Positions 23,136 to 36,892 of a stretch of 64,000 nucleotides of DNA are shown one piece after another. The position numbers and the translations under genes were made by a program. Every line of letters starts with the position of its first letter. Position 1 is the stretch's first letter. Below the pieces are notes generated by a model that saw only the letters and a program-made list of their open reading frames with translations, did not search any database and was not told the origin of the DNA. The DNA is from Cladopsammia gracilis (taxonomy: Eukaryota; Cnidaria; Anthozoa; Scleractinia; Dendrophylliidae), in NCBI GenBank assembly GCA_022457155.1, contig JAJGOT010000135.1:662501-726500 (forward strand), in the 5' to 3' direction.

Positions 23136-23273
23136 CAAATCATTGCCGGACTTGGTGTCTTGCTTCGAACGTGAACCATCTTGGCTTTCACAAGATCTTC
23201 CTGCAAATGGATGCTGCGAGCAGAAAGCCTTGCCAAACGGCTCAAATCTCTCAACTTTAACAGAGCTAATCAT
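23136..23273 (-). CDS. ANAPC1: ANAPC1 first coding exon with start codon
   Basis: The ATG at 23,273 opens 46 codons starting MISSVKVERFEPFGK. This matches the extreme N-terminus of animal APC1, where the FxPFG motif follows the initiator closely. The exon ends in phase 0 at a strong donor, gtaagt. Upstream is an open 5' leader containing cgccatatt and cgcgcc stretches typical of a TATA-less housekeeping promoter. The gap to the next located exon implies that one short exon, roughly 15 codons, was missed. Confidence 0.75.
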
Positions 23274-23579
23274 CGTTATAATAGCATCTTTGTCGTAAAT
23301 AACACAGCGGAATTGGAGAGCATATTTGTCGATTTCTGAGTATTTTTCACCGCCATATTCACGCGCCAATTTGTTTTCACCGCTTCTAGTGTCCAGTCTT
23401 TTTCGTTTCTGGCGGAGGGTGCCTACTAGTTCCCAGGACTACAATGCACTTCTTGTGCTACAGAATGCAGGGCCAATTATATTACTGAAGAGGCTCTGCG
23501 GCTCGTCAGTGGAGGAAAACAATCTAAAATCATATCTAGAAACAGGAAAAGACTTTATAGAACGAGAAAGGTATATATT

Positions 23580-23812
23580 TTAGTGGCTCGACGGCTCGGT
23601 GGCTCGTCAGTCGATATGAGTTTCATGACAGAACGAGGAAGGTATACATGTGACCCAACATGCTATCGAGACCAGAATAACGATTATCATTAAATCTTAA
23701 ATCGCTTTGAAATAATGATTATCATTAACGCCCGATACATTATGAAGAAAGAGTAATTCCTGGCGTCGAGTTTGTCTCGGGCCGCTCTGCTGTATTCAAA
23801 ATGGCGGACGGA
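23580..23812 (+). repeat. Duplicated promoter/first-exon segment, inverted relative to 39,930-40,130
   Basis: Shared blocks in order: agtggctcgacggctcggtggctcg split by divergence, a long run with aacgattatcattaaatc and aataatgattatcatta, ggccgctctgctgta, and aaaatggcggacggagg. In the 39.9-kb copy the ATG is the first exon of a gene. Here the exon is followed by gttaca and then stops, so this copy looks non-functional. Confidence 0.75.
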
Positions 23813-24544
23813 GGGTTACATTTGCTTTGTAAGCCTTTCTTAATCACCTTCTCTTGTTTACCTTCTCTTGTTTTCGACTTCCTAAAAGGAAGTTTCCTTC
23901 GATGGCTCAGAACTGTTGAAATATATCTGAATATATGAATAGAGATTTTGGTTCTGTTCTAGTGTACGGGATCACAATTGATTAGTGGAGCATTTGTATG
24001 CTGGGTCATAAAATTCCTGGAAAAGTGTTGCTCATGGAATATGGCAGTTAAGTTTTTGTGAAACAAAAAGCATGAAGATAAAATAAGCAAGCTACACAGT
24101 ACATGTACAGCTGTAAGCTTACATGTAAGAAGCAACCACAGTTTGACAATAAATTACAATGACCGGTCATGGATTGGAAAAGGTCATGGAAAGTCCTGCA
24201 AGAATTTCAAAATTTAATAAAAGGTTACAAACCTTTTAGCTTAAAGCAAGGTACCATTCAAACTGGCAGATGAAATGCCAACTAGTTGTCTACTTTGCAT
24301 GTTTCTGAATTTAATATTTGTTTGAGAAATTTTAGAGAAAGGCAACCTGAATTCTTATTGTTAATACCCCTATTTATAATATGACTGACGGCCCCGCTGA
24401 CGCGATCCTACAGAAAATAGAATCGCAAGGTGACGTAAGCGGGGCTGGATGGGTTGACGTGAGCCGGTCCGGAAAAAGCCGTCCGGCCCCGCTCGTGTTC
24501 AAGTGACCTCGCACTGCACGACTATTCTTGTACTTTCTAGTCAT
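23813..24544. other. No recognised gene
   Basis: AT-rich intergenic DNA with a GC-richer patch (24,385-24,500) that reads as part of the neighbouring hairpin family (ggccggacgg-type blocks). Confidence 0.4.
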
Positions 24545-24613
24545 ATTATAAAATACTTATTGACTGAGTTAGGTCGGGCCGGACGGAAAAATATTTGGCT
24601 CTCGGTCATGGCA

Positions 24614-24652
<39 letters not shown>

Positions 24653-24654
24653 AA

Positions 24655-24697
<43 letters not shown>

Positions 24698-24702
24698 GCA
24701 CA
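24545..24702. repeat. Hairpin repeat with ccgtccggcc arms
   Basis: The arms tattgactgagttaggtcgggccgg and its inverted partner near 24,670-24,700 flank a second palindrome around ggacctcgctgcgctcggtcc. Non-coding foldback. Confidence 0.7.
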
Positions 24703-25194
24703 ATATTGCCCTCTTTATGCTAAATAGCAGTGGAATATAACTTTTTTGAGATGAGGTTTAATATTACTCAAGTATTATGAACATTAATTTCAAAAGTTTG
24801 ACACAGCCACATTGAGTGAGGTGCACGCAAGCAAATGAGTGGCAAAGCTGTGAGGAAAGGGGACACAGACCTAGAGAAAGTTAAAAAAGAGACTGCACTG
24901 TTATCTTACTAAAAGCAAGCCACCCAGCACTCTGGCACTACAGCAGTATCATTGGCTGGTTTGCAAAGTGATGACCCTTAAGTTTCAATGAGCTGTCATT
25001 TGTCACTTTAATAAGAAATCTGAGATCACATCCCTCAGAAAACTAGGCAAACAATGTTGATATCTTGAAGCATGTTTGCAAAGATACATGTACTTGGGAG
25101 GAATTGCCTTCAGAGTAAGATGTTTTTGCAGTTTTGCCGATGGCTTTAACAAAGTCTTGATATATCATTCAGCTTTACTTCAGTGAAAAGCACA

Positions 25195-25400
25195 ATCATC
25201 CAAGTGCAGTGGTGAGAGCACTCACCTCCCACCAATTTGGCCAGGGTTCGATTCCCAGACTTGACTCGAGTTGTGTTTGTTGTTAGTTCTCATCCTTGCT
25301 CCAAGGGTTTTTTTCTCCAGGTCCTCCAGTTTTTCCTCTCTTTACAAAAACTAACATTTCTAATTCCAATTCAACCTGGAATTTGAGGGCCACAGGTTTG
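25195..25400 (+). repeat. tRNA-derived SINE
   Basis: A-box-like gtggtgagagcactc followed about 35 bp on by a perfect B box, ggttcgattcc. A non-tRNA body (ctccaggtcctccag, cctctctttac) follows. This layout is that of a polymerase III-transcribed SINE. Confidence 0.7.
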
Positions 25401-26670
25401 TCAGTCTCATGAATGTTAAAGTATCACCCTCATTAAACAAAGGCGATTTATTTTTTTTTGATACAACTTGTTTAATTCTTGAGAAATAAAAAAAACTGTG
25501 TACAATGTAGGCATCCTCAGACATGGCACAAAAGCAAATCACTTCCAGGAACAGAAAAACTAAGCTGTTGCAAAATCGAATAGACAGGTTGTTCTTCACC
25601 TTTGTTTATTGAAACATGAAAAATGTTCTCCAAGCTTTTAGATGGCTTGCTCAATCATTCATCAGGGGTTCTCCTGCTATTAAAATTTCCAGTACACAGT
25701 TTTGAAACAACACCTGCACAAATGACAGAAATCACTCTGAGATTGATCGCTGTCATTTTTAGCCTTGCTTGGCACAGCTTACTTGGGCATACAGCCACTC
25801 ATTTCACATTGCTGCTTCAAATACCACAAACTTAAAACCAAATGTTGACGCAGACTATGAATTCGCGGCACACCTGGTAAGGCATCAAAAGTAGGCAGAC
25901 TTGCCAATTGATCCATATGTCAAGCGTGTGCTCGGCTTTTATAAGAAAACAGTACAGTCCCTTATTTTCACTTTTCCTTGAGCTGTCACTGTCAGCCTCA
26001 TTCCTTGCGGCTTGTGTGCACATCACTCGACTCGACTCGACCAACTAAAATGAGTTCTCTTCTCTATTTTTTCAGAGCAATTGATTGCCTACATGTTAGG
26101 TAGAATTCAGTGTTCTTGCTGCAGAACAACTTTACCACGATAAGAATGTCATACATGGTCACGAGGTGCCATCTGACCATGTATGTGTAATAGGTAAAAA
26201 ATTCTTGTTTGGAGAAGGACCAATGTTTTGCACTTCCAAAGAGGTTTCTTTACAGGCCTAGTCTAGTGTTAAACAAAACAAGTCTGTTTAGTTAGTGCCT
26301 TACATTACTCCATAGTAAAATCCTATGGTTGACTCTCTCTTAAGTGACCAATCTGGCAGGTGACCATCTCCCTTCAGCAACTTTCTAGCAGAAATCTCAA
26401 TTGATTGATTTCTCAGTTAAAAGCTGTATTATAGACTCACAGGCAACCATCTTACATACCAGTAATCAATCACCTTTCCAGGTCCCTAGTATAGCCACTT
26501 ATGAGAGAGTTAATTGTATTTTATCTTTTCCTCTTGTTCTATTACTTGGTCTCATAATATTGTTTGACACATATTAAATTACAGAAGTAATTAATTTATA
26601 GGAAAGGAATAGCTTTCCTATAGTTTTTACATTTTGGTAATATATTTTGGTAATGTATTTATGATAATGT
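25401..26670. other. No recognised gene
   Basis: Intergenic AT-rich DNA. Short ORFs show no conserved features and no inverted arms were found. Confidence 0.4.
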
Positions 26671-26819
26671 CTATGTTGTGGATCAAAATTTGCCTTGGTT
26701 CAAACTTTTACTTTCCTTTGTTTTAGGGTATGAAAATGTATGAAAATGTATGATAATGAGTTTTAAACAAAGGAAAGTAAATTTTGAACCAAGGCAAATT
26801 TTGAGCTACAACATATACC
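26671..26819. repeat. Palindromic MITE, family A, copy 2
   Basis: Left arm ctatgttgtggatcaaaatt and right arm ending gagctacaacatata are inverted copies around a short tatgaaaatg-repeat loop. Same family as 309-478. Confidence 0.75.
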
Positions 26820-27052
26820 ATATTTCTTGATTAAATGCCGGGCCCCGAATAAATGCCGGGTATAATAGAGGAAGTTGTAAGTAAGCCCCTCAAACGTTTA
26901 TTTGTGGTATAATAAACTTAAGATTTAAGGGCAAGGTACATGGCTGCCAACAAACATGGCGGGCAAGAAAAAACTGCTGATTCAAAGAAATGCCGGGTCC
27001 ACTAGGCAAAGTTTGAAATAAACGCCGGGGGCATTTAATCAAGAAAATATGG
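26817..27052. repeat. TIR element with atattttcttgattaaatg ends
   Basis: The outer arms (26,817-26,845 and 27,025-27,052) are inverted, with atgccggg blocks inside in both orientations. It is directly adjacent to the family A copy. Confidence 0.7.
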
Positions 27053-27391
27053 TACATGTAGACACTAAGCAGGGTTATAATAGTCCTATTATAATATATA
27101 ATATGACTGAGTACACTCAATGGGTCCTTAATACTAAGCTAGGGTAATCTTGTCTCTCTTTGGTTCCATTTATTAAAAATTGCAAGAATAACTGTGTGTA
27201 CAGATCAATGAAATACATACATGTTCCTACAATAAGAAACAATGTCTTAATAACAGCTCTGCTATAAAGGTAAAGACTCTTCAGTTCCAAGTCTTTTTTT
27301 TTTTGACATACAGCAATAAAGAATTGTTAATGCTCACACATTTTCCATCTGCACTGAGTAAAATCCAAGAACTGTCAATATATCTGATTAT

Positions 27392-27788
27392 TGAAGGGCT
27401 GAGGGCTTATAACCGCCTTATGTCACATTTTGGTATTGTTCAATTGACGTGTTTTTGAGCTGAGAAAACATTTTCTTGCTTATAAAGGAATAGCAGGTTC
27501 TTGTAAGTTAAAGTAAAAGAGATTCAATCAGGCCAAAACATCCGCTGTATTTTCACACACAAAAATACAAAATACATTTTGGCTAATGAGCATCCTATTT
27601 GACTTTTTACGTCAAAAGATTTCTTTCCACAGATGTGGAATTTTTGGGTCTAATTGCATCTCTTTTACGTCAACTTACATAAATCAGCAATCATTTTAGC
27701 AACAAAATGCTTTTTTTCGCTCAAAAACACAATTTGTAAGTGAATCATGCCATAATTCAACATGAGGCAGTTATGACCTCAGCCCTTA
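27392..27788. repeat. Palindromic MITE, family E, copy 2
   Basis: Ends gaagggctgagggcttataa and ttatgacctcagccctt pair. Inner blocks around attgcatctctttta also pair. Matches family E at 17,391-17,818 in ends and length. Confidence 0.75.
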
Positions 27789-28258
27789 AATTTTGATGCA
27801 ATTGTTACTGCACCTACTGGTATATATACGTAATGTCAATTTTTGATACTACATATTTTTAAATTATTCGAGTATTTAGTATGACATTATTTTATATACC
27901 GGTACATTGTATCAGTTATTGAAAAGTAACTTAAATTTGGTTTCCTATTCACCAGTGCAGAAAGTGTAGAGAATCAATGGAAAACTAGGGTTCCCGACGA
28001 TCCAAGAGAGTTAAATCCAGGCAAAGTTTTTATAAGCTTAGATCTTGTTAATGTGTGCATCCTCAATAGGGTGACATTGTAATATACACTTGCAGGCACA
28101 GTAATGTTGTGCATAAACATTTATTTACAAGAGCCTTCTTGATGCCCCGTTTGGAAACTGCAACTTACAATATCACATGGTACAAACACTATGAATATTT
28201 TATTTTTTGTATAATATACATGAATTGATTATCTCTAATTACCGATTCTGTTCATTTT

Positions 28259-28476
28259 ACAGTGCAACACGCCTTACCGTGAGAACCCAACAAACTTTTT
28301 TTACAAGTTTTGCAGCTAACTTTACACTCCTGTGATAAACACAAAGCGACAAGATTACATTTCATTGTTTGTCGCTTTGTGTTCATCACAGGAGTGCAAA
28401 GTTATTTACAAAACTTGGAAACAAAACTTGTAAAACAGTTTGTTGGGTTCTCATGGTAAGGCGTGTCACACTGTAA
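28259..28476. repeat. Hairpin repeat with long near-perfect arms
   Basis: Arms of about 100 bp containing aacacgccttaccgtgagaa, actcctgtgat and acacaaagcgacaa face each other around a short spacer. Non-coding. Confidence 0.8.
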
Positions 28477-28875
28477 TATATGTACAATGTATTATGAAAT
28501 TGTTCTTGTTTGCAGAATATGTTCACAAAAGTTAAAGAAAATTATACTGAGATGTTGATCACTTAACACAAAACTTTTCAATGGATAAATTTAATTCATG
28601 ACCATTAGCTGTAAGTATTGTAAGAAACATTTGAGCACTAATTATTTTGAGAGAGAGCTATAAGGGCAAACATTATTTCATTAATAGATACATTCTAAAA
28701 ATTAAACAAATATAAATTTTAAAGTAATTTACACATATCAATTATTTTCTTTATGGAAAATAAATTAGAACTTTAAACCAACTGCTTTCGTGTTGAACAA
28801 CTAATATTGTTATAATGAGTTTCATCAGGGGGTAATAAGCTCCTCTTTTCATAGCATGCAAAAGCAAGACCACAT

Positions 28876-29546
28876 TTTTTTAAGGCGATTCCTCAATAAT
28901 AAAAGTTGACAAACAATATTTGTTTAAACTTTCCTAATTTTTCCCAACCAGACATTGTTTCGAAAAACGCAAAGAAAAACATAGGTCACCATGCTCGCGA
29001 AAGAGTTGCGATGGGTTAAAGTTGCCCTATTTATCCATGTAGTACTGCCTATCACGCCCACTATTACTTGGTCGGTTCACGTTACTGTTTACACGGTAGC
29101 TTGGAGCATAGTTAAAATGAAATGCTTGGAAAACTTTAATAGATATAATGCATCGACCATAAGGAACAATTTGATGTATGATTTACTGTAAAAACATGCA
29201 ACTGACACCGACTCAAAACACTCCTTGCGTGCATGATCTCAAGGTCAATTTTTTGGCCATGGGAAATGGGTGTGAACGCATTTTTAGCGATAACTTTATT
29301 TCCTGACAAGGAAATCTTTTTAAACTCTTCATTTTTTCAACTCAAAGAAGGTGATTTTAACAGTACAATTATGCAATAAGAAAGATAGGTAACCATGCTC
29401 GTTGAGGAGGAAACAACCGCTTTTTTATTTGGTCAATTTATCCACAAGTGAAACCCTTTTGGTTCAGACTGTACGCGCGCTAATGACGCAAGAAATTATG
29501 TGAAGAAGTGATGCGCAATGCAATACTGAGGAATCACCTTAAGGCT
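28876..29546. repeat. TIR element of about 0.67 kb
   Basis: The end ttaaggcgattcctca at 28,880 returns inverted as tgaggaatcaccttaa at about 29,526. Inside, the block accatgctcg is duplicated at 28,989 and 29,393. The ORF at 28,991-29,191 within it has a hydrophobic stretch but no other sign of being a gene. Interpreted as a non-autonomous DNA transposon. Confidence 0.65.
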
Positions 29547-29769
29547 GTGAGCATGCTCCACTTTAATAAGTTCTGATTCAAGGAAAATGTTACATTGTTG
29601 GCATTTCAGACAAGCATGGATTAAAACTGTTTTCTAACTTTGGAATGTCAAGTTGAACTTTAATTCATTGCTTCCAATTGTAAGTATCCTTCTTTTGAGA
29701 GCTCGCTGTATTAGTGTCTGCTATCAAAATCAAGCCATCTCATCTGATCAACTGATGCTTATTGTCCAT

Positions 29770-32700
29770 AATTCAGCCGGGAAACCTATACACCCTACAC
29801 CTTGCCTTACGATGTTGATCCCAATTTTTATTTATCAATAGTTGATAAAACGAGGTCGATTTTGCTAGTTCAGTGGGAAAACTTATATAACCAACACCTT
29901 CCTCTACGGTGTTGAACCCAATTTTCATTTATTCAATAACAAAGTGGGTAAAACGGGGGGGGGGGGGGGGGGAAGTCGATTTTACTAATTCGGCCGGTTA
30001 ACCTGTAAACTTTCCACCTCGCCTTAGGACGTTGACCGCATTTTCATTTATTCAGTACTAGAGTGCGTAAAACGGGGTCGATTTTAATACTTCAGCCGGT
30101 TAACCTATATACCCTCCACCTTGCCCTAGGATGTTGACCCCAATTTTCATTTATTTAATACTAGAGTCGATAAAACGGGGTTGATTTTACTAGTTCAGCC
30201 GGTTAACATATACATCCTCCACCTTGCCTCAGGATATTGACCCCAATTTTCATTTGTTCAATACTAGAGTCGGTAAAACGGGGTCGACTTTAATAGTTCA
30301 GCCGGTTCACCTATATACTCCAAACCTTGCATAATATACACCCCTTAACATGCCTTAGGATGTTGAACCCAATTTTCATATTTTCAATACTAGAGTGGGT
30401 AAAATGGGGTCGATTTTACTAATTCAGCCGGTTAACCTATATACCCTTAACCTACCCTTAGGATGTTGGCCCCAATTTTCGTCATTTTCATTTATTTTAT
30501 CTGACTAGAGTGGGTAAAACGGGGTCAATTTTAATAGTTCAACCGGTTTACATATACACCCTCCACCTTGCCTTAGGATGTTGACCCCAATTTTCATTTG
30601 TTCAATACTAGAGTCGGTAAAACGGGGTCGATTTTAATAGTTCAGTCGGTTAACATATACATCCTCCACCTTGCCTCAGGATATTGACCCCAATTTTCAT
30701 TTGTTCAATACTAGAGTGGGTAAAACGGGGTCGATTTTAATAGTTTAGCCGGTTAACATATACACCCTTCACCTTACCTTAGGATGTTGACCCCAATTTT
30801 CATTTGTTCAATACTAGAGTCGGTAAAACGGGGTCAATTTTAATAGTTCAACCGGTTAACATATACACCCTCCACCTTGCCTTAGGATGTTGACCCCAAT
30901 TTTCATTTATTCAATAATAGAATGGGTAAAACGGGGTCAATTTTGATAGTTCAACCGGTTAACATATGCACCCTTCACCTTGCCTTAGGATGTTGACCCC
31001 AATTTTCATTTGTTCAATACTAGAGTCGGTAAAACGGGGTCAATTTTAATAGTTCAACCGGTTAACATATACACCCTCCACCTTGCCTTAGGATGTTGAC
31101 CCCAATTTTCATTTGTTCAATACTAGAGTCGGTAAAACGGGGTCAATTTTAATAGTTCAGCCGGTTAACATATACATCCTCCACCTTGCCTTAGGATGTT
31201 GACCCCAATTTTCATTTATTCAATAATAGAGTGGGTAAAACGGGGTCAATTTTAATAGTTCAACCGGTTAACATATGCACCCTTCACCTTGCCTTAGGAT
31301 GTTGACCCCAATTTTCATTTATTCAATAATAGAGTGGGTAAAACGGGGTCAATTTTAATAGTTCAACCGGTTAACATATACATCCTCCACCTTGCCTTAG
31401 GATGTTGACCCCAATTTTCATTTGTTCAATACTAGAGTCGGTAAAACGGGGTCGATTTTAATAGTTCAGTCGGTTAACATATACATCCTCCACCTTGCCT
31501 TAGGATATTGACCCCAATTTTCATTTGTTCAATATTAGAGTCGGTAAAACGGGGTCAATTTTAATAGTTCAGCCGGTTAACATATACATCCTCCACCTTG
31601 CCTTAGGATGTTGACCCCAATTTTCATTTATTCAATAACAGTGTGGGTAAAACGGGGTCAATTTTAATAGTTCAACCGGTTAACATATACACCCTCCACC
31701 TTGCCTTAGGATGTTGACCCCAATTTTCATTTATTCAATAATAGAGTGGGTAAAACGGGGTCGATTTTAATAGTTCAGTCGGTTAACCTATATACCCCAA
31801 ACCTTGCGTTAGGATGTTGACCCCAATTTTCATTTATTCAATAATAGAGTGGGTAAAACGGGGTCAATTTTACTAGTTCAGCCGGTTAACGTATACACCC
31901 TCCACCTTGCCTTAGGATGTTGACCCCAATTTTCATTTGTTCAATACTAGAGTCGGTAAAACGGGGTCGATTTTAATAGTTCAGTCGGTTAGCCTATATA
32001 CCCTCTACCTTGCCTTAGGATGTTGACCCCAATTTTCATTTGTTGAATACTAGAGTCGGTAAAACGGGGTCGATTTTAATAGTTCAGTCGGTTAACATAT
32101 ACATCCTCCACCTTGCCTCAGGATATTGACCCCAATTTTCATTTGTTCAATACTAGAGTGGGTAAAACGGGGTCGATTTTAATAGTTTAGCCGGTTAACA
32201 TATACACCCTTCACCTTACCTTAGGATGTTGACCCCAATTTTCATTTGTTCAAAACTAGAGTCGGTAAAACGGGGTCGATTTTAATAGTTCAGTCGGTTA
32301 ACATATACATCCTCCACCTTGCCTTAGGATATTGACCCCAATTTTCATTTGTTTAATACTAGAGTCGGTAAAACGGGGTCAATTTTAATAGTTCAGCCGG
32401 TTAACATATACATCCTCCACCTTGCCTTAGGATGTTGACCCCAATTTTCATTTATTCAATAATAGAATGGGTAAAACGGGGTCAATTTTGATAGTTCAAC
32501 CGGTTAACATATGCACCCTTCACCTTGCCTTAGGATGTTGACCCCAATTTTCATTTGTTCAATACTAGAGTCGGTAAAACGGGGTCAATTTTAATAGTTC
32601 AACCGGTTAACATATACACCCTCCACCTTGCCTTAGGATGTTGACCCCAATTTTCATTTGTTCAATACTAGAGTCGGTAAAACGGGGTCAATTTTAATAG

Positions 32701-34345
32701 TTCAGCCGGTTAACATATACATCCTCCACCTTGCCTTAGGATGTTGACCCCAATTTTCATTTATTCAATAATAGAGTGGGTAAAACGGGGTCAATTTTAA
32801 TAGTTCAACCGGTTAACATATGCACCCTTCACCTTGCCTTAGGATGTTGACCCCAATTTTCATTTATTCAATAATAGAGTGGGTAAAACGGGGTCAATTT
32901 TAATAGTTCAACCGGTTAACATATACATCCTCCACCTTGCCTTAGGATGTTGACCCCAATTTTCATTTGTTCAATACTAGAGTCGGTAAAACGGGGTCGA
33001 TTTTAATAGTTCAGTCGGTTAACATATACATCCTCCACCTTGCCTTAGGATATTGACCCCAATTTTCATTTGTTCAATATTAGAGTCGGTAAAACGGGGT
33101 CAATTTTAATAGTTCAGCCGGTTGACATATACATCCTCCACCTTGCCTTAGGATGTTGACCCCAATTTTCATTTATTCAATAACAGTGTGGGTAAAACGG
33201 GGTCAATTTTAATAGTTCAACCGGTTAACATATACACCCTCCACCTTGCCTTAGGATGTTGACCCCAATTTTCATTTATTCAATAATAGAGTGGGTAAAA
33301 CGGGGTCGATTTTAATAGTTCAGTCGGTTAACCTATATACCCCAAACCTTGCGTTAGGATGTTGACCCCAATTTTCATTTATTCAATAATAGAGTGGGTA
33401 AAACGGGGTCAATTTTACTAGTTCAGCCGGTTAACGTATACACCCTCCACCTTGCCTTAGGATGTTGACCCCAATTTTCATTTGTTCAATACTAGAGTCG
33501 GTAAAACGGGGTCGATTTTAATAGTTCAGTCGGTTAGCCTATATACCCTCTACCTTGCCTTAGGATGTTGACCCCAATTTTCATTTGTTGAATACTAGAG
33601 TCGGTAAAACGGGGTCGATTTTAATAGTTCAGTCGGTTAACATATACACCCTCCACCTTGCCTCAGGATATTGACCCCAATTTTCATTTGTTCAATACTA
33701 GAGTGGGTAAAACGGGGTCGATTTTAATAGTTTAGCTGGTTAACATATACACCCTTCACCTTACCTTAGGATGTTGACCCCAATTTTCATTTGTTCAAAA
33801 CTAGAGTCGGTAAAACGGGGTCGATTTTAATAGTTCAGTCGGTTAACATATACATCCTCCACCTTGCCTTAGGATATTGACCCCAATTTTCATTTGTTCA
33901 ATACTAGAGTCGGTAAAACGGGGTCGATTTTAATAGTTCAGTCGGTTAACATATACACCCTCCACCTTGCCTTAGGATGTTGACCCCAATTTTCATTTGT
34001 TCAATACTAGAGTCGGTAAAACGGGGTCGATTTTAATAGTTCAGTCGGTTAACATATACACCCTCCACCTTGCCTTAGGATGTTGACCCCAATTTTCATT
34101 TGTTCAATACTAGAGTCGGTAAAACGGGGTCGACTTTAATAGTTCAGCCGGTTCACCTATATACTCCAAACCTTGCCTTAGGATGTTGACCCCAATTTTC
34201 ATTTATTTTATACTAAAGTGGGTAAAACGGGGTCGATTTGACTGGTTCAGCCCTGAAACCTATACACCCCCACCTTGTGTTAAGATGTTGACCCCAATTT
34301 TCATTTATTTAATACTAGGGTCGTTAAAGGGTTCGATTGACTATA
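29770..34345. repeat. 103-bp satellite array of about 44 units
   Basis: The unit contains gttgaccccaattttcattt, actagagtcggtaaaacggg, ttcaaccggttaac and ccaccttgcctta. Copies are most alike in the centre and decay at both edges, as expected for unequal exchange. From about 30,870 to about 33,890, blocks recur at exactly 1,545 bp (15 x 103): variant positions at 30,916, 31,021 and 31,781 return at 32,461, 32,566 and 33,326. This defines a higher-order repeat present twice. Confidence 0.95.
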
Positions 34346-36244
34346 GTACAACACATACGGGCCAAGAGAGCCGTTGCACGGGATGTTGCAAACGCGGTAT
34401 TTTAATACGGACTTTTAGGAAAAGTTCTATATATTTACGCGACTTCCATCATTATCATTCGGCTGCATAAAGGAGATCGCAAAACGTTTCCTACGCTGAA
34501 CAGTAAGATTTAGGAAGGGTGCCTTACTGAGATGAACTGTTTCAAGCTATGTGCATGCCTGCCCAAATCTTTTTTATTTCTGGGCAAAACTGTACAGATC
34601 AATAAAAAAACTGGTTCCTAATTTTTTAAATTTATTTTTATTTTATTTGTTATGTGTTTATTTTTGCCAAGAACAAATTACAGGGAAGAATAAAACAGAG
34701 AAAAACGAAACTGAAAAAATTACATAGATCTTAAAGTTAAATTGGCGTGGAAGCCTAAAGAAACTACAGAAGCTTATGAATTTAGGCTTCATCATTCATT
34801 ACATGATTTCAGGTTAAAGCATGGATTTAGTGGGCGAGTTTAATATTCAGCTCAGCTCGTTTTACCGACTCCAGTATTAAATAAATGAAAATTGGGGTCA
34901 ACATCTTAACGCAAGGTGGGGGGTATATAGGTTTCAGGGCTGAACCAGTGAAATTTTTAACAACCGCGTGTTGGTAAGAACGGTTTAATTAGACATAAAA
35001 CCTGTGAAGGCTCAAAGTACGTTGGCTATTTCTGCTTTGAATCGAAAGAATAAACTCCGTTTAGCATTCGTATCCACAATCCGTTTCAATCGTCCTCGAA
35101 ATTAAGCCTGTCGTCTTTTAACAAGAAATGAAAAGATATGGAAAAGCATTCACATAGCGTGAAACAGTCGCTTTAAATAATGGTCCTAGTAAGAAATAGG
35201 CAACCTAACGACAAGGAATGCAGAAAGGTGTTAATTGTGATATTGTTGAAACCGTCCACCTCATTGGCTCAAACATGAAAATCTACCATCACTTCATCAG
35301 GTAGCGCATTTATTTCTCTCTAGTTTACTAATTCATTCCCTTTTAGTGAAAACTATTGCGAGTTTTAATGCAAAAAAAAATTCTGTGGGAAACGCGTAAA
35401 ATTAGAAGCCTTTCTTGGCCATTGTTTTGGAGTCTTACGATTGGATGAAATCTTGTAGCACAAAAGAAACATCACTTTAAAATAAAGTTCCAGTACATTT
35501 TATTTTAAAAACATGTTGTCCATAGGTTGATGTATTCTCAGTACGAAAATCTAAACATTCTTACGTGAGGAAAGCAAAATGCCGCAGAACAATAGAGGAT
35601 TGCCTAGTTCTTACACGCATTGTTACTTAAACATATCATACTAATAAATTACAGTAGCATTTGATCTCCGGAGTCAAGAAAGAAAGAAAGAAAGAAAGAC
35701 AAATTTTGACAGCGTCTTTATTATAAGTATTACACTTGCAACTTCACTTTATACGTTACAAAAGGCAAACAGCTGTTTGCTAAGAAAGCCATAACTATAT
35801 GAGCTGTTGCCGAGGTACCAGAGTACGCAAACGAAAAGACTACTTCACCTTATTAACTTGTTTCTAGGATAAGGAACCCTTGGGCCAGTAAAGGACACTT
35901 TCATATTTACTTTAATTACTGTAACGATACAACACACAACATAAAAATACTTTTGATTGGTTGAGAAAGTGGCGCGACACTTTTTTGGGGCAAATTACTA
36001 AGCCTGGCAATGCAAAACCCAAGCAATAGAGAAATTACATTATTTATATAATCAGTAAATCATAACATACTGTAAGCTTCTGATATAATACACAGCTTCA
36101 AGCACATAGACGAAATTCCTACATATGCATTTTAAATCCATTTACGAAACATACGCCCTGACAAGTATATCGCTAATACACTAACGACTCTATACGAGAG
36201 GCTACGACCCTGTAAAAAAACTATTCTCTATTTTCCAATTCCCC
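34346..36244. repeat. Satellite flank with one inverted satellite unit; otherwise no gene
   Basis: At about 34,850-34,955 a single satellite-like unit lies in the opposite orientation (ttttaccgactccagt, aaaattggggtcaacat). A (GAAA)n run is at 35,678-35,699. No gene is seen. Confidence 0.7.
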
Positions 36245-36382
36245 ATAATACACTTTGTTTGCCCCCCAAATTTTGCATTAACTATTGTTTTGAAATGCTC
36301 TTGGGAATATGCAGTCCTTCCAAGAGCATTTAAAAACAATAGTTTATGCAAAATTGGAGGAGCAAACCAAGTGTAGTTATCA
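36245..36382. repeat. Hairpin repeat
   Basis: The arms around ctttgtttgccccccaaatt and aattggaggagcaaacc, with aacaatagt and tgctcttgg blocks, are inverted. Non-coding. Confidence 0.6.
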
Positions 36383-36892
36383 CTTAGGACTGTTCCAACA
36401 TCATTGTGTGGGGTAATAGTTTTTAAGAAACCAAGCTCTTAAATTTAAAAGTCGCCGATCACAAAGTTTCCATAGGTTTTCTCATCATTGTCATCATTCC
36501 CCTAAAGTTCCCAAACTGTTCTACAAATCTCATTAAGGTCCTTTACTTCAGCTGTGTCTAACTCCGGGCCGCTAGGGTCATGAGAATGGGTGTCGACATA
36601 CATTATGAAACCCTTGGTGATGTAAAACAGAGGTTTTCTCGTTCAAAATAGTTCATCCGAAAAAAGAGGAAAAGGAAGCGATGTCTTCTCGTACAGTAAC
36701 TGAACGCCAACTCGTACAGTGTACTGCTCATATTGATCTTTCAGGCGTACTGGCAAATTGTTTCACACGCCAATATCAAACTAGATTTCTAACACACTTT
36801 CTGAGCTTTCTGAACGCAGCTTTCTGAATAGATAGATACCTTGAGGGTAAACTATCGAGACATAAGTCGTACACCGGTTGCCGCAAACAACA

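Noticed and set aside
28991..29191. ORF with a hydrophobic N-terminus that could be a secreted peptide
   Set aside because: It lies fully inside a TIR element and part of its start is duplicated within that element.
29770..34345. Possible CRISPR-like array
   Set aside because: Units are contiguous 103-bp satellite copies without distinct spacers, in animal DNA.
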